A DNA stretch of 64,000 bases from Combretum micranthum (GCA_024138025.1 JAMXBD010001365.1:1-64000); one strand, 5' to 3'; shown: positions 48,226 to 60,090, counted from the first letter of the stretch. Numbers and translations: made by a program. The notes: generated by a model not told the origin, from the letters alone.

Positions 48226-48939
48226 TTATTTATTCATAGTCATAGCTAACTTTAATTGTTGCTAATGTGGGACTACAAAAAAGTTTAGAATTATCAAGTA
48301 GATTTAAAGACAAAAACTAGTATTACATTATTAAGAAATGCGATTTTCCTTTTGGTAAAAATTTATATAAACCAAAATAAAAGGTATATTTATCGTTTTA
48401 ATTGTAATTTTAACCAAATTTATAGTAATTTACATGAAAATATTTTAAATTGAAAGATCATCTACTTGTATTATTATAATATTGTCCTTTGCTTTTATTG
48501 GTTTTCTTCATTCTTTTTCTTTTCTTTTTTTTTTATTGAAGACTTGGTGTACTCATGGGTCCACAAATTTTGATTGGAGATCCATAAAGTCTTGGCCGAG
48601 TTTAAACCCACCATCATGGGTTATATTGTTGTTGTGGAATTGCTAGTGAGAGGTTGGTTCGGGCCTTAGCCTTTACAGAGGTCTAGATTTAAAAATGAAA
48701 ATCTATGAAAGGAATGAATATAAAGAATTAGGAAGAGATTTGATTATATTCTATATTTGTGGATGATGAAGGAAGAAAAATGGAAAGGATTTCAACGTTT
48801 AGGCTTTATATTGGTATCATATAATTACTTATCTTAAAAACCATAAGTTTAGGTTGAATATTAGTGAAAATGTACTAGAAAATATTCTGGAGGGGGAAGG
48901 GGGTGGTGCATTGAGTATTTGACATAAAAGGCCACTAAA
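48226..48939. other. Non-genic interval
   Basis: I recognise no ORF or element here. There is a long T/C-rich tract near 48500-48540. Confidence 0.5.
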
Positions 48940-49731
48940 TGATTTTTGATGCAACTGATCAAATTAAACTTTGACGACAACATGTATAGCAATAATGAAG
49001 TACAAGAAGGAAAATTAAAAAGATAGGGAAAGAGAAATCAAGCCCAGATATAATGAGAAGTTCGACCTACTTCTTATTCTTCACGATCACACAAATCGTC
49101 TCCAACCGATGACTTGACACACTTTATTAATTCCAAACACAAAAGCTCAAAAAGAGTAGTATACCAATTACAATACTCAAGAAATACATAGTTTTCTCTC
49201 TTTTATAGTGCTCTCTTATAAATCACAAATATATAAGCAGAGCACTAATTTGATTTTCCTTTTGCTACAAAATTTGTAAATTAATGAACAAGAGTACAAG
49301 AATTATGGGAGGATTTTTTATTTGTTTGTTTGTAAATGAAGGCTCTTGAAAACTTATTTGAATCTATCAAGGAGTGAGTATTTATAGTCTTCAAAAGTTC
49401 AAACGTTCGTTAGAGTGACGTCAGACATTAAATGCATGCAATATCACATTTTCCCTACCGGCTTGCCAGTCCAATATGGGCACTTAGTTTGGACTTGTCG
49501 TGCCCTTGAATTGAAGAAGCACACCTTAGATTACCTCCTTGATCAAGGTTGTGGCTTTGACACTTTGAACTAGCTCACTCGTCCTTGCTTTGCAAGAACA
49601 TACACTAACACACTTACACCAAAAAAAGGCTTTGAATTTATTAAACTTTAAACAAGTAAAGCTCATTCAATGTATGTTTTACATATCTTTTATTCTCATC
49701 AAAATCATATGTAGAAATAATTAGTTTAACA
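48940..49731 (-). repeat. 3' LTR of second copia (minus orientation)
   Basis: The minus strand starts TGTTAAACTAATTATTTC at 49731, next to a purine tract (AAATAGGAGATAT). A minus-strand TATAAATAC box is at 49378-49386. The far end is uncertain: a TGAT start at about 48940 is the best candidate. Confidence 0.55.
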
Positions 49732-49949
49732 ATATCTCCTATTTTGATTAGGGCAAAAGTTAAGTAAAACTTATTTTCTCCCCCTCAATAAGTACTCCCC
49801 CAGAAATTTGTATTTGTTGTAAGAAGTTTAACAAGTATAAGTTATATCAAGTACTTAAAAGAGGAGCAAGAGATATCTAAAAGCTAAAAAAAAAAAAAAT
49901 TAACCATATTTATCCCCCTTTAACCTCATAAAAACTTGATACTTGACTT

Positions 49950-50856
49950 AAGAAGCAATTTGAGCCATAGCAGAAAGTATGGAGAAGAAGCATGCAAAAA
50001 ATTGTAAAAGTATCATCATGATGATTAATTTAGTGCAACCAAAAGATCCAATCATATTATCCAACCATAGATAGATGATAAAAAAGTGTTTATAAACTAA
50101 AACAAAAAAACATGACAGACAGAAAAGTAAGGGAAGATCAGGATGGAGGATCATTAAAGGGAGGTAGGTAAGGATGAATGTTGTAAAAGTGATACATGAA
50201 TACTCGAATTTCTAAGCTGAGGGATCGAAAATCAGTGCAGAAGTCAGTAATCTATCATTGAATAGAACCAAACTTTGAATCCATATGATCCCTAATCACC
50301 TAAAGAGAAGATGCAGATGAATCCGAAGTAGAGGAACCAGAAGGTAGAATAGGAGGCTTATCTTCATTAGAATCTGTATCTAAATCTAAATTAGGAAGAA
50401 GAGCACTACCACTAACTAATAGTTCTAAAGTTTACCCATCTACCATCTTGCCTTTTCTAGGTCCCTAAACTAATAGTACTAAAAGAGAAGATGGGAACTT
50501 GAATAGAGCAAGTCTCCGACAAGAACTCTACACCTTTGCTCCTTAACAGTTGTGTGATCAACCTAATTCCTCAAAAAACTATCTGAGCATGCTTGTTGAT
50601 CACATTCTTAAAAGTTCTACGAATAAGGTCAAAGAAATGGATCCTATCCCCTCTTAAGATATGGACCATAAGCCATAAGTCCTGTTGAGTCACAGTAGTC
50701 TAATGTCCCTTTCATGAAATATAATTATTAGTTAAGAAATAGTATAGAACCCAACACTTACGGGACAGATGGGAAGAATATAAATTGTGTGGTTCACACC
50801 AATTTAGACCCATATCTAATACAATAAACAATTCTTCATAGTATTAACCTCCATCA
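49950..50856 (-). pseudogene. Accessory ORF of second copia, distal part
   Basis: Directly beyond the nested LTR, the minus strand continues the frame of 58615-59040. Recognisable blocks are GDRIHFFDLIRRTFKNVI and IRLITQLLRSKGVEFLSE (about 50500-50660), then a Ser/Pro/Asp-rich tail near 50300-50400. This resembles the putative plant transposon protein domain seen in the SIRE-like element. Stops are frequent. The G-rich polypurine words downstream confirm that it ends near the 3' LTR. Confidence 0.6.
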
Positions 50857-50861
50857 AAAGT
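50857..50861. repeat. Target-site duplication AAAGT (left)
   Basis: Exact partner of 58615-58619. Confidence 0.88.
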
Positions 50862-53039
50862 TGTAAGCTCCGAAAAATTTCAGTAAATAATTCCAAAATA
50901 AACATAAAAAATAAACTTTAAAAATGACTCCAAATTAAAACCGAACTTCGACTAGTCCTAAATCACGAACGAATCCAGAAATTTTTTTAATTTTGAAAAA
51001 ATGAGATTTCTTAAAAATAAAATAAGAACTCAATAGTCTTCAAATTCAAAACCACTACGTATGAAAAATTATATACTTAACTCTGACTTGTAAAATCGGG
51101 TAATATAGAACCCAAAAACAAATTATTAAAAAGTAAATAATGATAAACCTTCGGAAATAAAACTCAATTCAAGAATTCCGAAACGTTAAGAGATATTAAA
51201 TACTTACAAAAATAAAATTTAAAATAAATTTCTAAAATTAAATATTTGGAATCTAAACTACAAAATCACCTAGGAGCCTTAAGTGGAATACAGTAGTTTA
51301 AGTCCGGCAATCTCACGCTCTTAACCCTAGAGGCTGAGGTGTAGTTTAAGTGTGTAAAGTAGCTCGTAGTAATATAAGGTAGCTTAAAAATATTAGATTG
51401 ATAAATTTTTGACATATTTCGAATCCATTCGGATACGAACTTTGAAAAGCATGTCCCGGGGCTCGAGATATCAAAAATATACCATTAATACCGCTAGACT
51501 CGTATTTTCATAAGGATTTCCAAAATATCAGTTTTATAATTTTTCGATAACTAGAAATATCTTATTTTGCGATTATATTTGTATTTCATTACTACTAGTA
51601 ATTAACTAGTCTTTTGCACTATTCACTACTATTCATTACACAATTTTATTATTCTTATAAACCCTTATATTTAGATAAATATTTTATATATCATAGAAAG
51701 TTTCGTTTTTATAAAATTTAGATAGTTTCGGGCTTTTACGGGATCAGTTTCTATTTAAGATCCGATACAAAAAATAAAATAAATTAATTTAATAATTGAA
51801 AAATATTTTTATTTTCATAAAATAATTGTTTTAGAATTTTTTAGGTTATAAAAATATCATTTATAGCTCATATTTGCGTATTTTGATCATACCGATAACT
51901 TATTTGTTGAAACACTAAAATATTTCAATTAATTATTTAATTTTATTTATGAAAATTCTGCCACTCATTTAAAAATATTTTTCTTAATTTTATTTTATAT
52001 ATTTTCTTAATAAAAAGTACTTTTTCAACCCATACTTCAAGTACACTTCAATTGTCACTTCTACACATTATTCATGTTTTCTTTCACTCATTCTACACTC
52101 CATTTCCCATGCATGGCAACTGACCACTCTCCTGAAAATAGCCACTTTTCTTTTATTTTAATGATTTATTTAATGATTTAAAGTCTTTTTCAGTTAGCAA
52201 ATTAAGTGACACAAGTTACACTTTCAAAATTTAAGTTATAAATTAACTACACTCCTCTCTCTCTCTCTTGTTGAATTCACGCCAGCCCCCTCCCATTTCT
52301 GCCCCTTTGTTTTATTTTTCTTTTCCCATTTATTTAACACACATTAACACACTCCTCTCTCTATTTAAAGCCTCTTACTTACTCACTTTCCTTCTTTGCA
52401 ACCCTACCTCATTTACTCTCTCTTTTTTCTCTCTTTATCTCTTTCGTAGCCTTGTTCTTGTGAGAATACAAGCTGCCCCCATCTCTAAATATTGATTCCA
52501 CATTCCATTCTTGAATATTTTTTAAGTAAACTTTCCTCTTAAGCTTCCATAAATGATATAGGTAAAGTATAGTGAGAGTTTCGTGCATCAAATGACCTTC
52601 CATAAGCTTAAAAGCTAAGGTTGATGATGAGAAAATGAAACACTCCTCTTATCCATAATTATTCTCTTTCATTATTATTATTTTCTTGCTAAAAGTAGTT
52701 ATATTTTTTAGATCTTACTTTTTTTGTAGATTTGATTTTGTTTATGTTTTAGATCTTGTTATTTGAGTTATTTCACTATTATTTTGTTTTATTTTCAAGT
52801 TATGTTGTTATTACTAAGGATTTGTGCATATATTCATCATTCACATAACCATCATAGTGTTCATGCATTCATAACTAGTATAGTAAACTAGATCTAGTTG
52901 TTTTAAGTTCATACATGCATTAGAATTTTGTTTTATGTTCTTAAATAACTTGTAATAGCTTGATGGTAGTAGGAAAGTATCAGAAAGCTCAAGATCTATT
53001 TTAGTTTCAACAAAAATCATTTTTGAAAATTTCGAATAA

Positions 53040-54330
53040 AAAGGGAACCATATTTAGAAAAGCCATTTTTCAACTTCAAAATGTGTATTTTTCATTTAAA
53101 ATGAAGAGCTTAGGGAATAGATATCATAAATGAATGATCTTGATGAGTAAAGTTTAGATCTATAAGTCTATGGTTTACTACCATGGATTTCTTTTATATT
53201 TATGTTCATATTAAGTATAGATCTTGGTTTTGAACTCAAATAAAAATGGTGAAATTCGTATCTATGCAAGACATATTTTTAAAAACCACTTTCCAAGTGT
53301 CAAAATGAAATTTTTACTTGAAATAATGAAGGCTTAATGGGTATATATCATCAAGACTTTATTTTATATGGTTCAAAGGTGATTTTCAAAGATTATTTTT
53401 CAAAACAAAATTCTATTTTCGGATTTAGGCCAAGGCCTAGTTTAAAAACATGTTTTCCAACTCAAAAATGAAGTTTTTATTCAAGAGATGGAAGGCTCTT
53501 AAGATATGATATGTAAGGGATGAATTTTCATAAGTTCAGATAGATTTTATCAAAAGATATGTCTAAAAATAAATTTTGTAAATTCGGATCTCAACCAAGA
53601 CCAATTTTGAAAACCCATTTTTCAACACCAAAAAGAAGGATTTGTTTAAAAAATGAAAGGCTTATGAAATAGGTACCAATAGGAGATATTTTTGATAAGT
53701 AAATGGTATATCTATTAATAGGGATTCTCAAAATAGGAAGAGATTACAAAATATAAAATTTAAGTTTATCCTAATCTTTTGTAAATTCGGATGGTTTCAA
53801 GACCATGCATTAAAAGCTCTTTTATCAATTCCAAAATTTGTGTTTTATATGAAAAATGAAGAGTATAGGTCATAGATATCATCAAGTAATAATTTTTATA
53901 AGTTGAGATGAGATTTGCTAAGAAAAATATGTAGAACAAGGAGTAGAAATAAAGTAGAAAAAAATTTAAGTTGTTAGTCATTTTAAGAAATTCGTAATAA
54001 TTGAGTAATGGTATGAAAACCCCGATTTTTCAAACCCAAAATGAAGATTTTATTAAAGAAATGAAGTCCCTAGTGACTAGGTATGGTTGAGCCTTAATTT
54101 TCTAAGTACCAAATGATTTTTACTTGAAGGAATTACCACAAAAACAATTTTTACAAAATTCGGATTTTGGGATGAACCATATATTAAAAACATGTTTACA
54201 AAGTGTAAAATGGAAATTTTTATTGAAAAAAAAGGCCTTAAGGAATATACATAATGAAGGCTTAATTTTAACAAGAATAAATGAATTTTATCAAGAAATT
54301 TTTTTAAAAACAAGTGGGAATTGTTAAGAC
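53040..54330. repeat. Degenerate internal repeats of the LTR, ~160-240 bp units
   Basis: A pattern of AAACCATTTTTCAA, then CAAAATGAAGATTTT, then GAAATGAAGGCTTA and ATATCAT recurs about seven times (near 53050, 53290, 53450, 53610, 53810, 54015 and 54185). Copies are quite diverged. Confidence 0.65.
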
Positions 54331-54673
54331 TACAATACTAACATTTCTAAGTTGATTTTTCATAAAGCTTACAAGGAAAAAGTTTTCTAAAAATTTCTTT
54401 TATTAAATATCAATAAGAACATGTGTATATATATCTAATGATATATCATTTATGATAGTAACTTGTTCATATTGCATGTATGCTTGCTTTGGATAGTAGA
54501 AATTTCATAAACTATCATAAAATCAATTTTTTTTCAATTTGGATTTTGCTACTGATCTGAACTGATCAGATCTTTTGGAAGCTTAAAAGTTTTCAAAACT
54601 TAAATATAATATTATAATTATATAGGTCTTTTGAAGTAGATAAAAATCGATATATAATTTGCTAAATTCCGAG

Positions 54674-54702
54674 TTAAAACGACCAAGTTATAGCCGTTTT
54701 AA
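54674..54702 (+). other. Stem-loop conserved between Tekay-like LTRs
   Basis: TTAAAACG and CGTTTTAA arms enclose a loop starting ACCAAGTTAT. It matches 18560-18590 in inverse orientation with one compensatory base-pair change. Confidence 0.6.
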
Positions 54703-55475
54703 GTTGGAATTCCCGCTTAGGACGAGAATCACGAATTTGATAGTTTGTATGAGATAGAGTGGATTAGTTTGAGTTGAAATACTTATTAGAGTATTTCTTC
54801 CTTTTTAAGTGACCTCGAATCGACAATTCCCTACTACCGGATTATGTTTACTAAGGGACCGGTGATCCAATAGCCAAGTGAGTTTTCCTCTTATTCTGTT
54901 ACCTTGATTGTGCTTGTAGGTAGTTGCATTAGAATTAGGAAAAGATAAAATTATGATGAGTTGTGATATAGTCTTGGTTGAATGAATGATAAGTATATCG
55001 AGGCGAAACTTGTTGTAAAATCATTGTATGAGTTAGCATAGACTTGAATTATTTGAAATTCTCTATGATCACTCTTAACCTACATAATTAACATACCACG
55101 ATTATATGAATAAACTATATATGCATATCACATTTTGAGTCACATTGCATTAGCTAATATAACTTTGGTGGGACAAAAGTATATTAGCGGAAGGCGAGGG
55201 GGCCTTTGTTAACATTAAGGATGCGAGATCGCTTAAGTTAACGGAAGCGGTGTAGGCACTTGAATCAACTACAATAAAACAACAGAGGTTGTATAATTAA
55301 GAGAAAGAGATCAGGATTATGGTTGCATGACTTATGGACTACCCCAATCAATATTGGAATTATGGTTGCATGACTTATGGACCACCCTAACCCCGAATGG
55401 AAGGTGCAAATCTATTCACATATGGCTACCGGAAAGTCATATGCTTGTCTGCTCATGTGTTTGTTCATGCATAAC

Positions 55476-55480
55476 ATATG
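55476..55480. repeat. Target-site duplication ATATG (left)
   Basis: Exact partner of 58164-58168. Confidence 0.88.
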
Positions 55481-55559
55481 TGTAGACACCCAATTTTTGC
55501 CCAATTAATTAAGGCTTAAATTTATAATAAAAATTAGTATTATATTGAGCTCATAAAAA

Positions 55560-55690
55560 ATGAGAGAGTGAAAATAATAAAAAAAAGGAGTGAGAAATAG
55601 AGAGAAAAGAAAAGAATAAAAATAGAGAATAAAAAAGGAGAGAAAAAAAATAGAAAGAAAAAATCATAAAATGAGAGATAAATATATAGA
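55560..55690 (+). repeat. Purine-rich (GA/A) low-complexity tract
   Basis: About 130 bases almost purely A and G on the plus strand within the solo LTR. Confidence 0.8.
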
Positions 55691-55831
55691 AAATTATTTG
55701 AGCTCAATATAGTATATAGTTTTATTATAAATCATTTTTAAAGTTAATTAAACAAAATTTTCATTTTTGTTTAATTAAACTCATTTTTCCGAAAGCCTTC
55801 AGTATTGATAAAGTTGGTTAGTGATCGAGGC

Positions 55832-55912
55832 ACAGGCCAAATGGCCTGTTGGTTAAATACATTGACCCAAACACACACCCAAGCTCAAGGACCCAGGTTC
55901 AAATCCTAGCAA
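55832..55912 (+). other. tRNA-like A-box/B-box pair within LTR
   Basis: TGGCCTGTTGGTTAAATAC is followed about 45 bases later by GGTTCAAATCCTAG, resembling A and B boxes of a tRNA-derived promoter. It could be an old SINE fused into the LTR. No poly(A) tail or duplication found. Confidence 0.4.
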
Positions 55913-56349
55913 AGGCAAATTTTTGCCTTTTTATCATCTTATTTTTTGCCTTTTCATCCTTCTCAAAGTGACTTTTCTCCTTACTTTGCATCAATTTTTA
56001 ACTGACAAAACATCATTAATTGTTGAAATTGATGATGCCATTGCAAAGAAGACATGGAATATGAAAGATCAGTGCACAATTCATTTGTAAAAGCAACCCA
56101 AAAGTCACAAAATTCATGCAATTTGTGAAGCTTCAATTGTCCATTAATGATGATTTACAAGAATTGATGAAGTTGGACGATTCATCTACCCACATTGGAT
56201 GATCTGATGAAGAATATGAAAGATCAATCATCAATTCATTGGTTTAAAACGAATTAAACACGAATTATTGGATTAAAATCGTGCAAACGAAGAGGCAAAA
56301 ATCGATTGGTTTCTGAAACAATACGAAACGTTAAATTGAGCTTGCAATC

Positions 56350-56359
56350 TATAAATAGA
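56350..56359 (+). promoter_or_regulatory. LTR TATA box
   Basis: TATAAATAGA within CAATCTATAAATAGAGG; the likely transcript start is near 56385. Confidence 0.65.
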
Positions 56360-56873
56360 GGATACTAGGATCAAAAGGCACAATTCAATTTCAACAAACA
56401 CAATCAGAATGAAGGAATTCGAAAATTTCGAAGCTTAGGGTTCTTAGAGAGAAAATTCCAAATTCGAGAGTTTTGGATCATTTTTGATCAAATTAGAAGT
56501 GATAAATAGGTTTGGGGAGTTGTTTAAAGTGATCAAGTATACTTAGATTTGTTCAAATTGTTCGAATTGAATTCTGAAAATTTTTTAAATTTCCAATTGA
56601 GGCCGCCGATACCCACCGCCTCGAACCGCCGCTTCTGGTGATTCTGGGTGAGAACCACCACCACCAACGGACGCGCCACCACCATAGAAGTCGGGCCGAC
56701 AAGCTTGTAGAGGACAACAACCACCAGGGACGACCGACGAGCGCTCGAAAAGTTGCGTGATCGTCTTCTTCGCCCGACGGATATCCGAGTCCAACCCGAA
56801 AATCCGAATCCCAACCCGACGAGACGTCGGTCAACGGTCGTCGGTCGTCGGTCAACGGTCAGCCCAGATTAAA

Positions 56874-57062
56874 CGGTCCAGATTCGATCAAGTAGATCAA
56901 CGGTCCAGATTGGATCAAGCAGATCAACGGTCCAGATTCGATCAAGCAGATCAACGATCCAGATTCGATCAAGCAGATCAACGGTCCAGATTCGATCAAG
57001 CAGATCAACGGTCCAGATTCAATCAAGCAGATCAACGGTCCAGATTCAATCATCCAAATCAG
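56874..57062. repeat. 27-bp minisatellite, seven clean units
   Basis: Units beginning CGGTCCAGATTCGATCAAGC repeat at exactly 27 bp, starting at 56874, 56901, 56928, 56955, 56982, 57009 and 57036, then decay to about 57185. Because 27 is a multiple of three, both strands stay open across it, which explains the overlapping ORFs here. Confidence 0.93.
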
Positions 57063-58163
57063 ATGGCCCAGATTTGATCAAAGTGATTAACGCCCCAGAT
57101 TGAGTCAACGAGATCAGACGGCTAGGATTGGTCTTCAGATCAAACGATCCAGATCGCATCCGCTCCATCCAACGGTCCAGGTCAGTCCGCATTATTTTAT
57201 TATATTTTTATTATATAATTAATTTTGGAAAATAGGAAAAAATAGTAAAAAAATTCAGAAAAATTCATAAAAAATTCAGAAAAATTCAGAAAAATCAAAA
57301 TAATTATTTTTCAAAATAATTAATTTTTTTTATATATTTTTGAATATTTTTAATATGTATTTGTACATAAATTGCTTTTAGAAATGTGTATTTGATGCAT
57401 GAAAATAATTTTAATGTATTGTAAAATATTTTGAATATGTTGTGAATTTATGTGATGATATTTAAAAAAAAAATGAAATGATTTTTTGGACTTAGAAAAA
57501 TATGTTTTCATAAAATAAAAAATCAATTGATTAGATCATAGGATCATCAAAAATGGTTTCATAAAAATTCAAAATTTAATGAATTTAAAGTGAAAAGAGT
57601 TCAAAAATATAAAATTGATCAACAAATTAAGTTCTTTTTCAAAAGAACTATGTTTTGTCTGATCTCGATTAGCGAGTACGTAGGCACCTACCGGGCGACA
57701 ATAAAAAATGAAAAAATATTTTTTGTTTATCATTTTAGTTATTTTTGTGTAATTTTTGAGAAATAAAAAATATAAAAATATAAAAAGAAAAACAAAAAAT
57801 GTGACTTGTAAATATTTTTATTTGAATTTTTGAGCATATAAAGGATAGATTATAAATTTAAAATTCCAAAAGTGGTAACCATTTGGTTTTAATAGGTTAG
57901 CCCCCGAATCCATGATATCTGGTTTTAAAAGTTTAGTTTTTAAATCAAATTTTCGCAGACTAGTAGCTAAGTTAGGATCAACCGACCTATTGATCCTAGC
58001 TTTTATTTTTTCCCGATTTATATCGGGTGGCGACTCTAAAAAGTTTTCAAAAATTAAAATTTCTTTTAACCCCTAGTCGAGGATTCATGTTAAATGGGTT
58101 TGGGTTTAATGTGAATCGGGTTATGAGAAATGAACCAGATAGTGGGAAAATCCAGGCTCGACA

Positions 58164-58168
58164 ATATG
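58164..58168. repeat. Target-site duplication ATATG (right)
   Basis: Exact partner of 55476-55480. Confidence 0.88.
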
Positions 58169-58614
58169 GATGAATTATAACTTTCTCGTTATAGTACGAA
58201 ATTAAGAGAATTCTCACTAAGCTAGTGTAGCTTATACCCCAATAGATGTTTGAATAAATAAGTTGACAGGAGAATGCTACTTAGGGACTGAGATGGTTTA
58301 AGTTGAATATGACTTCGGAATTTCTAGCAGGAAGTAAAGAATACTTGAAGATATTAGCTAGGTGATATGAATTGTCTTGTAATAGTTTGTGTAGTGAAAT
58401 CTGTGGATGAATTGTAATTGGAGTATAGTGAATTGTATTTCCTTTACATTGTTACTCAAGTTGTATCAATATAAAATGTATCACTCCGATGTGTCTCTTA
58501 CATGTGTTAGACGCCTTGCACATAGTATGGAAGCCTTCGTGTGACTAAGGCAGTCATTTCTAGACTTTAATATTGTGTACAGCAGACGTTTAGGATACCC
58601 TTCGGGGCGTGACA

Positions 58615-58619
58615 AAAGT
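58615..58619. repeat. Target-site duplication AAAGT (right)
   Basis: Exact partner of 50857-50861. Confidence 0.88.
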
Positions 58620-59042
58620 ACTAGGCATTCTAACCCTAGAAGCATCAACATTTATCAGACTATAGATATCCTGATGTGAAAGCTCTAGTTTTCTTCCATA
58701 GAGATATGAATACAGTTGGGGTCTTACAAAACTTGAACTATTAAAACCAGTTTCCATCCCAACACCCAAACAACCATCATCCTCCAGATAATCAATCAGA
58801 TTGTAGTAAAACATCCTAACTGCCTCCTCATTGACCTCAGTTGGAACCAACATTGTATTCTTGATATTATTTAGCGTTATACCAAACATTTGAGGTATGC
58901 AAAAGTACTCTAATTACTACCCACACGTATAGGAAGATCAGAGAACAGGGCATACTTGTCTAAATGCTTCTTATAAGGAAAGAGGAACCTATCATAAGTA
59001 GTTAGTGGAGGCGGAGCATGGCCTTGAATAGTCCTTGGAGGC
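58615..59042 (-). pseudogene. Accessory ORF of second copia, proximal part
   Basis: The minus-strand ATG at about 59042 opens MPPRTIQGHAPPPLTTYDRF. The frame passes one stop near 58910 and continues with IRCF-free, mostly hydrophilic sequence including MFYYNLIDYLEDDGCLG and LYSYLYGRKLELSHQDIYSL before meeting the LTR at 58614. Its continuation lies at 50856. The start resembles the MAPRKSS start of the SIRE-like accessory ORF in position and style (short, basic, no signal peptide). Function unknown. Confidence 0.65.
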
Positions 59043-59622
59043 ATGGTGGAAGAAAAAACCAAGGGAGAGAAAGAGAAGCTAGGCAGAGAGAGAAAGAGAA
59101 GAGAGATAAAGAAAAAGAGGTGGTAGAGATGGTGGGGAGGTAGTGGCGAGAGAAGTGGAGTATGTATGCGAGAACTAGGAAGAAGATTAAGAAGGAGAGG
59201 GAATGATTTTGAGGTTTTAGAGAGACTGAAGGCAAGAGAGAGTTCAAAAGAGAGTAAGAAAAAGGATGAAATGAGTGAAGAGAGAGAAGAAAAGGCATTT
59301 ATATGCATCTATAAGATGCACACTGGCGAGCAGATACAAAAAAAGCTTGTAAATAAAAGAATAGAGGAAATCAAGCCTTTGATCACACCTACAAAAGATG
59401 GATCAGCGAGCTAATGGAAACTATGAAGAGAATAGAGGCTATTGAGCCTCTTATTGAACCTTCGATAGTTATACCACGAGCTGATTGTCTCAGCAGATTT
59501 GTAGTAGATAAAAACATATTATGTTTATGCATGTTGTGATATTTAATGGCTTGATCAACCCATAAACAAGTTCTAGATGGGATGTTCTAAAGGAAAACCT
59601 CATCAACTTGGCTCCATAATAA
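59043..59622 (-). other. Spacer between RNase H and accessory ORF of second copia
   Basis: Non-coding. The stretch 59050-59300 is a GA-rich tract on the plus strand (CT-rich on the element's strand), which produces spurious ORFs on both strands. Confidence 0.55.
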
Positions 59623-60090
59623 TTAGTAGTCTTCTTGCTTGATCATGCCTAATTCTCTACACAAGGTGCAATAACAATCCTCACTTAAAGGTTTTGTAAA
59701 AATATTGAAAATTTGATTATTTTTGTCACCAAATTCCAAGTTAATATCGTTATTTAAAACATGATCTCTAATGAAATGATGTTTAATTTCGATATGCTTG
59801 GTCTTTGAGTGTTGGATCAGATTTTTAGTTAAATTGATAGCACTAGTGTTATCACAACGAATTAAGACATTATTATATTTTAGTCCATAATCCTGCAAAG
59901 TTTATTTCATCCATAAAAACTTGCCACATACTCGACTTCGGCAATTGAAAGTGCAACTGAATTTTGCTTCTTTGAGTGTTAAGATATTAGGGAGTTTTAA
60001 AGAAAAGACATGTGTTTATGCTTTTTTGATCAATTTTGCACCCAACAAAGTTAACATTGGAGCATCCAACAAAGTTAACCTTCGAGTTTA
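59623..60090 (-). pseudogene. Copia RNase H remnant
   Basis: Minus-strand blocks match the end of copia pol: a GCKIDQKS-like block (about 60040), SKKQNSVALS (about 59970), RCDNTSAINLTKN, HSKTKHIEIKHHFIRDH and FTKPLSEDCY, ending at 59623. The same blocks occur in the SIRE-like pol at 8575-8990. There are stops and a small local duplication (AACTTTGTTGG twice near 60050-60080), and RT is absent upstream. It is a truncated relic. Confidence 0.85.

Larger units (their letters stand above)
55481..58163 (+). mobile_element. Nested solo LTR, Ty3/gypsy Tat/Ogre-like
   Basis: The 2,683-bp unit runs from TGTAGACACCCAATTTTTGC to AATCCAGGCTCGACA with a perfect ATATG duplication. A TATAAATAGA promoter is at 56350-56359. 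The words GAGTACGTAGGCACC (about 57675) and ATCGGGTGGCGACTC (about 58023) are reminiscent of Tat/Ogre-type LTRs; this clade call is tentative. No internal domain is present, so it is a solo LTR. It carries a GC-rich island with a 27-bp minisatellite. Confidence 0.85.
50862..58614 (+). mobile_element. Solo LTR, Tekay-like, split by a second solo LTR
   Basis: It starts TGTAAGCTCC and ends GGGGCGTGACA, with a perfect AAAGT duplication. Removing the nested 55481-58163 element and its duplication leaves about 5,065 bp. It aligns inversely with 17280-20582: the CTTCGGGGCGTGACA end, the stem-loop at 54674, and the CGGAAAGTCATATG block at 55432. The plus-strand promoter-like TATTTAAA is at 52362-52369. 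No internal coding region remains, so it is a solo LTR. It is longer than its relative because of internal repeats at 53040-54330. Confidence 0.88.
48940..60090 (-). mobile_element. Second copia element with post-pol ORF, decayed and split
   Basis: On the minus strand: RNase H remnant (60090-59623), accessory ORF (59040-58615, resuming 50856-about 50150), polypurine-type G-rich words (GGGGGAG near 49800 and 49787), and a 3' LTR (49731-about 48940). The order RNase H, accessory ORF, polypurine tract, LTR is that of a SIRE-like copia. The span is inflated by a 7,753-bp nested LTR insertion. The 5' part (gag to RT) and the 5' LTR are not in the window or are lost. Confidence 0.7.

Noticed and set aside
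56874..57062. CRISPR-like array
   Set aside because: Units are directly adjacent with no unique spacers, and the DNA is plant nuclear.
56757..57077. Repeat-protein gene with 9-residue repeats
   Set aside because: The frame is open only because the 27-bp minisatellite is a multiple of three; the opposite strand is open as well.
50862..58614. A single complete retrotransposon
   Set aside because: There is no internal coding domain, and the two ends form one LTR rather than a pair.
58910..59414. Serine/leucine-rich and lysine/glutamate-rich ORFs on opposite strands
   Set aside because: They are products of a GA-rich low-complexity tract; only the MPPRT start near 59042 has a plausible context.
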